Assembly: GCA_035554995.1 (NCBI GenBank)
Contig: DATMHK010000073.1
Coordinates: forward strand, 8,238-72,237
Direction: 5' to 3'
DNA: 64,000 bases
Source: JAQBQB01 sp035554995
Lineage (GTDB): Bacteria > Gemmatimonadota > Gemmatimonadetes > Gemmatimonadales > Gemmatimonadaceae
Each line of letters opens with the position of its first letter. The stretch's first letter is position 1. This document shows, in pieces, positions 59,198 through 64,000 of the stretch. Position numbers and translations under genes: made by a program. The notes beneath the pieces were generated by a model. It was not told where the DNA came from. It made no database searches and saw nothing but the letters and a program-made list of their open reading frames with translations.

Positions 59198-59687
59198 ATG
59201 GATACGATAGGACTCGATCTGCACAAGCGCGAGAGTCAACTCTGCATTGGGCAGGACGACGGCCGGACGCTCGAGTTGCGCATCGTGACGAGCCGCGAGC
59301 GCTTCACCGCCATGTTGGGCGCGTCCGCGCGCCCGGATTCTGCTGGAGGCGAGTACGGAGAGTGAGTGGGTCGCGCGCCATCTCGAGAACTTGGGCCACG
59401 AGGTCATCGTGGTCGATCCGAACTTCGCGCCGATATACGCGACGCGGTCACGGCGGACGAAGACGGATCGTCGGGACGCGCGGACACTGATGGAGGCGTG
59501 CCGGTTGGGAGCGCATCGGTGCGCGCATCGCCTGTCGGCGGCGCGGCGCCATGTGCGCGCCGAGCTCGCCGTGCGCGAGGCGCTGGTCGGGACGAGGACG
59601 CGCAGACAATTCAGAGTTTACGACGGCAAGTGCGCATGGCACTTGACGCGGGGCGCCGCTTCACAGAAGCTGCAAGCGAGTCAATAA
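59198..59687 (+). pseudogene. IS110-family transposase remnant, frameshifted and truncated
   Basis: The first frame (59198-59365) reads MDTIGLDLHKRESQLCIGQD, the DEDD-type N-terminus of IS110 transposases, and stops after 55 codons. A shift near 59330 continues the protein in another frame with RILLEASTESEWVARHLENL, HEVIVVDPNFAPIYATRSRR, TKTDRRDARTLMEACRLGAH. It then departs from the family after VGTRTRRQF. The C-terminal serine-containing transposase domain is absent. GGAGG precedes the ATG. Together with the flanks this stretch explains the 796-base gap between the neighbouring genes. Confidence 0.85.
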
Positions 59688-59728
59688 GAGCCGAGCGCAG
59701 CGAGGCCGTCAATAGATCGCTTGTCAGC

Positions 59729-59743
59729 TTCAGCGATCGTTAT
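59729..59743 (-). repeat. attC-like 3' motif copy 5, next to the IS110 remnant
   Basis: Plus strand CAGCGATCGTTATGG; no intact gene now ends here. A CCCTAAC core follows at 59822-59828. Confidence 0.45.
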
Positions 59744-59838
59744 GGCGCATTTGCAGTGAGGTGTCCCACGCATCGGCGGGTCCTGGCATGTCGGGTTGCG
59801 AAAGTAGGAGATCGATTGGCGCCCTAACGCCGCCTCGA

Positions 59839-62553
59839 CTATTCGGCACGCAACGCTTCCGTCGGCTGGACGCGGAGCCCGCGCCGAACAGGCCCTGTAG
59901 CCGCGAGCAGACCGACGACGAGCATCAACGCTACCGTCACGGGCACGAGCAAGAGACCGGTCCCGCTCATCATCGCGCCGCCGCTCACGCGATTGATCGC
60001 GACGGTCACGACGAGACCGATGCCAAGACCGAGCGCGAGCTGTCGCGTCGCGCGGGTCAGCACGCTCTTCAGGATGCGGCTGGCCGGCGCGCCGAGCGCC
60101 GCGCGAATCCCGATCTCGCGACGCCGCTGGTTGACGGCGAACGACATGAGCGCGTGAATTCCGGCCCCCGACAGAAGAATTACGACGGCGGTGACGAGCG
60201 CGGCGACCAGCGCCAGCTGCGTGCCGCCCTTCGTGTAATCGCGATACATCGCGTCGTACGTGCTCATATGCGAGAGTTGCAGCATCGGATCGACTGACGT
60301 CGCAATGCGCCGAAGGGCCGGCATGAACGTCTCGGGCGTGTGGCCCCCCCCACGCAGCCGGATCGTGAGCAACGCGTCCCTCAACTCTCCCGGCATCGCG
60401 AGCTGATACATCCGCGCGCCGCGCTTGGTCGATTCGCTCGCATTGCGTATCGCTGTCGGAAAGTCCTCGACGATGCCGACGATGGTGAGCCAGGGACGCG
60501 GATCTTTGCCGAGACTCTGATAGCGAACGCGCCGGCCGACCGCTTGTCCGCCGCCGAGAACCTCGGTGACGAAGCTGCGACTCACGATCACTGGTCGGTC
60601 CGCATAACGCAGCGGCACGTCACTCGCCGTGAACGAACGGCCGGCGAGCATCCGCGCGCCGAACAGCCTGAAGAAGCTCGTGTCCACATTCAAAACGACG
60701 GCGCGCTTCGCCTCGGTCACTCTGCCATCCGCTTCCAGCGTCGCGCCGATTCCTTCCCACGGAGCACCCGTCGTGATGCTGGCCGCGGCGACTCCAGGCT
60801 CGACCGCCAGCCGCGCGATGAGTCTGTGCATGATCGCCCGAGCGGTGTCGGCGGCCGCTGCGTCGTTCTCGCTCGCGATCGCTGCCGGCTCCGCGCCGGA
60901 CTCGACGACGAATCGCGTCGCGAGATATTCCCCGGCCGTGAAGCTCGCCGGCCGGCTTGCCTCCTGAACCATCTCCCAACCTTTGAGCAGCGCCGGCGGA
61001 AGGACGGCGACGGTGATCGCAACCTGTGCGACGATGAGCACCGTCCACGTCGCGCCAAGCTGCGCCTTCGCGCCGCTTCCGAGGCTGCCCATCGCTCCGC
61101 GCAGCTTTGCGCCCGTCGCGCGCAGCGCCGGGATGACGCCGACGATCAGCGCGGCAAGCACCGCCAGCGCCAACGTGTAGATGACAGTGCCAAACGATAC
61201 CCCGGCGTGCATCCAGAACGGAACCTCGCCGTCGAGAATGCCGACCAGTGCAGCATCGAACATCCGCAAACCCACGGCGACGACGCCGAGCCCGACGAGC
61301 GCGGACAGCCCCGACAGGACGAACGCCTCGACGAAGAGTTGGGCGACGATTCGCGTGCGCGTCGCGCCGAGCGCGGTGCGTACCGCGATCTCGCCCGTGC
61401 GCATGACGGTCCGCGCGTACACGAGGACGGCGACGTTCATGGCGACCACGACGAGGAACAACGCGACCAGGAACCTCAGCGTCGCCATGGTCTCGTTGCT
61501 CCCGCCCACTTCTCCATGCATGAAGACTTCGGTATACGGAAGAACACGCGCCTGCAGGGCGGCGAGCTCCGGTGCTCCGCCGATCGTGAGCCGGCGAGTG
61601 ACGACTCTCAATTCCGCTTCTGCCGACTCCCTTGTCACGCCTGCCGCGAGACGGCCGAACACGTTCAGGCTCGGGCCCGTTCCCGGCGCGACGACGGCGC
61701 GCGGATCGATGCGAAGCGGCACCCAGTATTGATGGCTGATCGGAAAGGCGAAGCCTTCCGGCATCACACCGACGATCGTATGTGTCTCGCGTCCGATTCG
61801 GAGATCGCGCCCAATGATGGAAGGATCCCGCGCGAAGCGAGACTGCCACACGTCGTAACCGATGACCACGACTGCCGGCGCGCCCGGCCGCTCGTCGGCG
61901 TCGATGAGAGCGCGTCCACGCAACGGCGGCACGCGCGCGGCTTGAAATCCCGACGCGGTCATCTCGGCGAGCGCGATCGGCTCACCCTGTCCCGATTCTG
62001 AAACCAGGTTGCGACGGATCGTCCGGAATGCGCCGACGTCTGTGATCGTCCGGAGCTCTCGCCGCCAGGCGAGGAAGTCGTACAGCAGCCGCTCCTCTTC
62101 GCGACGCGCTTGGTTGTCGAACTTGGTGAGCGCCACAAGCCGATCACCCTGGTTCAATGGCACATCGGGATAGAAGTACGAGTTCACGACCGCATAGCCC
62201 GCGGCGGCGAGTGCCACAGCGACGGCGATGCCAAGTCCGCCGACCAGCGACAAGCCGGGCGACTTCGCGAGAATCCGCGCGCCGAGTTTGATGTCGAGGA
62301 CGGATGGCGCTGCCTCGCCGGCGGCCAGGCTGCGCAGTGCGCGTGCGAGACGATCGAAGGTGAATCGCATGATGAAGGAGAGTATCACGAGCCAGTACCA
62401 CGCCACGGCGACAGCGGCGCCGCGCTCCGCGCGGCGCTTCACATAGAGCTCGTGCAGGTCGCCGTCGACATCGTCGCGCACGTCGCCGGGAAGCAGCGAG
62501 CGGAGAAGCGCCCGCGCGACGCGAGGCGGAGTGCGAGTCGGCGCGGCGCTCAC
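59839..62553 (-). CDS. ADOP-type ABC transporter permease with N-terminal prefix domain
   Basis: About 904 residues from the GTG at 62553, which overlaps the padR stop as GTGA and has GAGGA four bases upstream. Residues 1-60 form the permease prefix domain (ALLRSLLPGDVRDDVDGDLH, ELYVKRRAERG). Two MacB_PCD-FtsX units follow: LAKSPGLSLVGGLGIAVAVA, FLVVVAMNVAVLVYARTVMR, and in the second half AVVILLSGAGIHALMSFAVN with NQRRREIGIRAALGAPASRI. The protein ends GLRVQPTEALRAE, the typical ADOP tail. No ATPase is adjacent; the transported substrate is unknown. Confidence 0.9.
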   Translation of the reverse strand: MSAAPTRTPPRVARALLRSLLPGDVRDDVDGDLHELYVKRRAERGAAVAVAWYWLVILSFIMRFTFDRLARALRSLAAGEAAPSVLDIKLGARILAKSPGLSLVGGLGIAVAVALAAAGYAVVNSYFYPDVPLNQGDRLVALTKFDNQARREEERLLYDFLAWRRELRTITDVGAFRTIRRNLVSESGQGEPIALAEMTASGFQAARVPPLRGRALIDADERPGAPAVVVIGYDVWQSRFARDPSIIGRDLRIGRETHTIVGVMPEGFAFPISHQYWVPLRIDPRAVVAPGTGPSLNVFGRLAAGVTRESAEAELRVVTRRLTIGGAPELAALQARVLPYTEVFMHGEVGGSNETMATLRFLVALFLVVVAMNVAVLVYARTVMRTGEIAVRTALGATRTRIVAQLFVEAFVLSGLSALVGLGVVAVGLRMFDAALVGILDGEVPFWMHAGVSFGTVIYTLALAVLAALIVGVIPALRATGAKLRGAMGSLGSGAKAQLGATWTVLIVAQVAITVAVLPPALLKGWEMVQEASRPASFTAGEYLATRFVVESGAEPAAIASENDAAAADTARAIMHRLIARLAVEPGVAAASITTGAPWEGIGATLEADGRVTEAKRAVVLNVDTSFFRLFGARMLAGRSFTASDVPLRYADRPVIVSRSFVTEVLGGGQAVGRRVRYQSLGKDPRPWLTIVGIVEDFPTAIRNASESTKRGARMYQLAMPGELRDALLTIRLRGGGHTPETFMPALRRIATSVDPMLQLSHMSTYDAMYRDYTKGGTQLALVAALVTAVVILLSGAGIHALMSFAVNQRRREIGIRAALGAPASRILKSVLTRATRQLALGLGIGLVVTVAINRVSGGAMMSGTGLLLVPVTVALMLVVGLLAATGPVRRGLRVQPTEALRAE

Positions 62554-62882
62554 CGCGTCCTCAACGACGCCGGGTCCAGCCCGCGCCACATCCGCTCGGC
62601 GGCGCTCCGCGCGTCGCGCAGCGCACGCGCGCCCGCCGCCTCGAGCTTCACATAGCGCCGCGCCTTGCCCCCGCGCTCGGGGATCGGCTCACCCAGCCAT
62701 GAGGAGAGGAATCCCTTTTCCTCGAGCCGCCGTAGGGTGATGTACACGGCCGCGCGACCGACGCTGCGTCCGGTGCGGCGCGCGATCTCGTCGACGACGG
62801 TGATGGCGTAGGCCTCATCCCGCAGGTGCGCCACGGCGAGGAGCACCATCTGCTCGAACTCGCCGATGCCTTGATGTGTCAT
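62550..62882 (-). CDS. PadR-family transcriptional regulator
   Basis: 110 residues. GEFEQMVLLAVAHLRDEAYA, ITVVDEIARRTGRSVGRAAV, YITLRRLEEKGFLSSWLGEP and KARRYVKLEAAGARALRDAR are the PadR winged-helix pattern. The ATG at 62882 lacks a Shine-Dalgarno and lies six bases after a good -10, so the message may be leaderless. It is coupled to the ADOP permease by a GTGA overlap and probably represses this operon. Confidence 0.9.
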   Translation of the reverse strand: MTHQGIGEFEQMVLLAVAHLRDEAYAITVVDEIARRTGRSVGRAAVYITLRRLEEKGFLSSWLGEPIPERGGKARRYVKLEAAGARALRDARSAAERMWRGLDPASLRTR

Positions 62883-62916
62883 GATAAAGAATACAACGCT
62901 ATCATTTATGACGCAA
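62881..62916 (-). promoter_or_regulatory. Promoter and palindromic operator of the PadR-ADOP operon
   Basis: On the minus strand TTGCGT (62916-62911), 17 bases, TATTCT (62893-62888). An inverted repeat ATGATA (62881-62886) ... TATCAT (62900-62905), 13 bases apart, covers the -10 and part of the spacer. The same TGATA...TATCA halves occur in the other PadR promoter at 36348. Confidence 0.65.
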
Positions 62917-63111
62917 CATGATTTGCGCTTGAGGGCGTACGGCTCGGTCGAGAAGCGAAAAGACTGGACGCGCGAAGTAGTCGCAGAAGGTCGAGGCGCG
63001 CATCTGATCGAACCAGAAGATCTGTTGCTGGCACTGGTGGTTCCAACCAAGGACGGTCGTCTCTCGAAAGCGGCCGAGGACCTAATCGCATCGGGATTCA
63101 CCCACACTTGA
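62908..63111 (+). CDS. Possible small protein (67 aa), weakly Clp N-domain-like
   Basis: The frame encodes LRLRAYGSVEKRKDWTREVV and HLIEPEDLLLALVVPTKDGR. That resembles one helical repeat of the Clp N-terminal domain (A...A......i.PEhLLLALv). It overlaps the padR promoter and, at its end, the GNAT-like remnant on the other strand. No ribosome site. Reality is doubtful. Confidence 0.3.
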   Translation: MTQHDLRLRAYGSVEKRKDWTREVVAEGRGAHLIEPEDLLLALVVPTKDGRLSKAAEDLIASGFTHT

Positions 63112-63311
63112 TTGCACGTCGACGGCTGCTACGAAGCCAGTGAGTGCACGACGGCAGCCGATGTGTTCGAAAAACGCGACGCTCTGGGGCTGTGCGCCAA
63201 AGGCCGCCTTTCCTCGCGGCGCGCGATCCAGCGCCAACGCCATCAGATGGCGTCCGATGCCGCGTCTCGTACCGCTTAGCGATGTGCGAACGAGACAGTG
63301 TGCCGAGTGTC
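63082..63311 (-). pseudogene. GNAT acetyltransferase C-terminal fragment
   Basis: The minus-strand frame reads SLSGTRRGIGRHLMALALDR, then GAQPQSVAFFEHIGCRRA. This is the acetyl-CoA-binding RGxGxG/A-like motif plus the closing FYExxGF segment of the GNAT fold. The first two-thirds of the domain and a start codon are missing. The break lies at the GTTAGGC core of the attC-like palindrome at 63312, suggesting that a recombination joined new DNA here. Confidence 0.5.
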
Positions 63312-63358
63312 GCCTAACGCTTCGGCCTCGCGCCCGCCAGTTGCAGCGTGTGTTATGC
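63312..63358 (-). repeat. Short attC-like palindrome between the barrel gene and the GNAT fragment
   Basis: GCCTAAC (63312-63318) and GTTATGC (63352-63358) on the plus strand are complementary except at one position. Inside, cgctt/agcg and ggcc/ggc segments can pair. On the minus strand it follows the stop of the barrel gene by about 20 bases. Confidence 0.5.
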
Positions 63359-63379
63359 CGCATGGTGGCCGAGCCAGAC

Positions 63380-63931
63380 TTAGCGCAAGCGAATGCCGCC
63401 GAACATCGGGCTCCACCACAAATCGATTCCGTCAGCTCGACGCGCTACACGATGCTCCGCGCCAACGACCAAAGCCGCGTGCCTCGCGACGCGCCATTCA
63501 ACGTCCCCTCGTACAAACCGGCTCGGTTCACGCGTGACCCCGACGCCACCGAGGACCGCAACCTGCGCGACGTCGCCGAGGCGGCCACGCAACCCCACGC
63601 CTGCAGAGTATACCGCAGGCCACCAGAAGTATTGTGCGCAGCCGTTGCGGTCAGGGGCGATTAGACACCCGTCCCCGTACGCGGGCAGGCTGATCACGCC
63701 GGCGCGATCGAACGTCAAAACAGCGGCAACGCGATCCCGAAGCGGCGTCGTGAGCCCGACGCTGACACGACCATACAGCCGGGATTCTGGGCGGAACCAG
63801 ACGGTGCCGGCTTGTTGCGTCCGCGGCCCAGCTCCGAGGACGGCATCCATGAATAAGCCAATCCGGGCGCTCTGGGCCCGAGCACAGAGCGACGGAACCA
63901 GGAGCATTAAAACACTCAATGACTTAATCAT
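63380..63931 (-). CDS. Small secreted beta-barrel-like protein
   Basis: 183 residues. The signal LSVLMLLVPSLCARAQ is followed by alternating strands: SARIGLFMDAVLGAG, RLYGRVSVGLTTPLRDRVAA, YSAGVGLRGRLGDVAQVAVL and ALVVGAEHRVARRADGIDLW, ending WWSPMFGGIRLR. Two cysteines (GDGCLIAPDRNGCAQ) may form a disulfide loop. Likely a small outer-membrane barrel; no family recognised. A copy of the recurrent motif (63963-63979) lies upstream of its start. Confidence 0.65.
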   Translation of the reverse strand: MIKSLSVLMLLVPSLCARAQSARIGLFMDAVLGAGPRTQQAGTVWFRPESRLYGRVSVGLTTPLRDRVAAVLTFDRAGVISLPAYGDGCLIAPDRNGCAQYFWWPAVYSAGVGLRGRLGDVAQVAVLGGVGVTREPSRFVRGDVEWRVARHAALVVGAEHRVARRADGIDLWWSPMFGGIRLR

Positions 63932-63962
63932 GTAGCGTGGATGCGGCATAGCGCCCGAGTTT

Positions 63963-63979
63963 CAGCGTTCGATGTTCGG
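63963..63979 (-). repeat. Degenerate attC-like motif copy 6
   Basis: Plus strand CAGCGTTCGATGTTCGG, upstream of the last minus-strand gene; on the minus strand it is followed by a GGGCGCTATGCC segment similar to an R' side. Confidence 0.4.
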
Positions 63980-64000
63980 TACTGGACCACATGCGCATGG

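Noticed and set aside
59839..62001. Long plus-strand frame (553 codons) opposite the ADOP permease
   Set aside because: Arg/Asp-rich composition typical of antisense shadows, and the minus-strand permease is intact.
1..64000. Secondary-metabolite cluster, prophage, restriction or toxin-antitoxin system, tRNA or rRNA genes
   Set aside because: No characteristic enzymes, structural genes or RNA folds were found on either strand.

Overview
The window is high-GC bacterial DNA dominated by secreted proteins, lipoproteins and outer-membrane proteins. It carries a SusC/SusD pair, large two-unit (ADOP-type) ABC permeases with PadR regulators, a Pkn-type kinase fused to a beta-propeller, and many small carboxypeptidase-regulatory-like and VOC proteins. 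This mix fits the phylum Gemmatimonadota best (inference; Acidobacteriota is the main alternative). No rRNA, tRNA, CRISPR array, prophage or restriction system was recognised.

Layout. 1-832: end of a peroxiredoxin gene and a general-stress FMN-binding protein. 829-4660 (minus): a five-gene block with two separate halves of a DUF4331 protein, a TPR protein, a HupE/UreJ-type membrane protein and a DUF6702 protein. 4759-9838 (minus): SusC, SusD and a small lipoprotein. 10067-11282: a Rossmann-fold protein, a decayed gene and a REP-like palindrome. 11283-16020 (minus): a complete MacA-MacB-TolC type export operon, divergent from a LytS/LytTR two-component pair (16095-18043). 18111-24959: VOC protein, lipoprotein hydrolase, response regulator, PAS-rich histidine kinase, L,D-transpeptidase and a secreted DinB protein. 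24966-33319: zinc-ribbon/SH3 protein, MBL hydrolase plus sulfatase, secreted proteins, a carbonic-anhydrase-like protein, a barrel protein, and an HExxH protein. 33583-37436: an ADOP permease, then PadR and a HAAS-domain protein. 37480-40654 (mostly minus): small unrelated genes. 40821-45855: TetR, M1-like peptidase, and the Ser/Thr kinase. 45909-52871: esterase, DinB, methyltransferase, signal peptidase I and a TPR-TonB fusion. 53120-63931: mainly small minus-strand genes, an IS110-family remnant and a second PadR-ADOP pair.

Most unusual signal. From about 37 kb to the window end, a 15-base motif (CAGCGnTCGTTAtg or CAGCGTTCGTTAGGC on the plus strand) recurs at or beside the 3' ends of small minus-strand genes, often containing their TAA stop. 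GTTAGGC-type cores lie just upstream of several start codons. Some copies fold as imperfect palindromes with arms like the R''/R' sites of integron attC. I read this as a scattered, integrase-less set of gene-cassette-like units; this is an inference that needs covariance-model testing.

Regulation visible in the sequence includes two PadR promoters with TGATA...TATCA palindromes, and a perfect 11-bp-armed palindrome across the tetR start codon. Also seen are a clear intrinsic terminator after the barrel gene at 30896, a 12-bp hairpin at the lytTR stop, and a 13-bp hairpin between convergent genes at 53621. Neighbouring genes are often coupled by ATGA, GTGA or TAATG overlaps.
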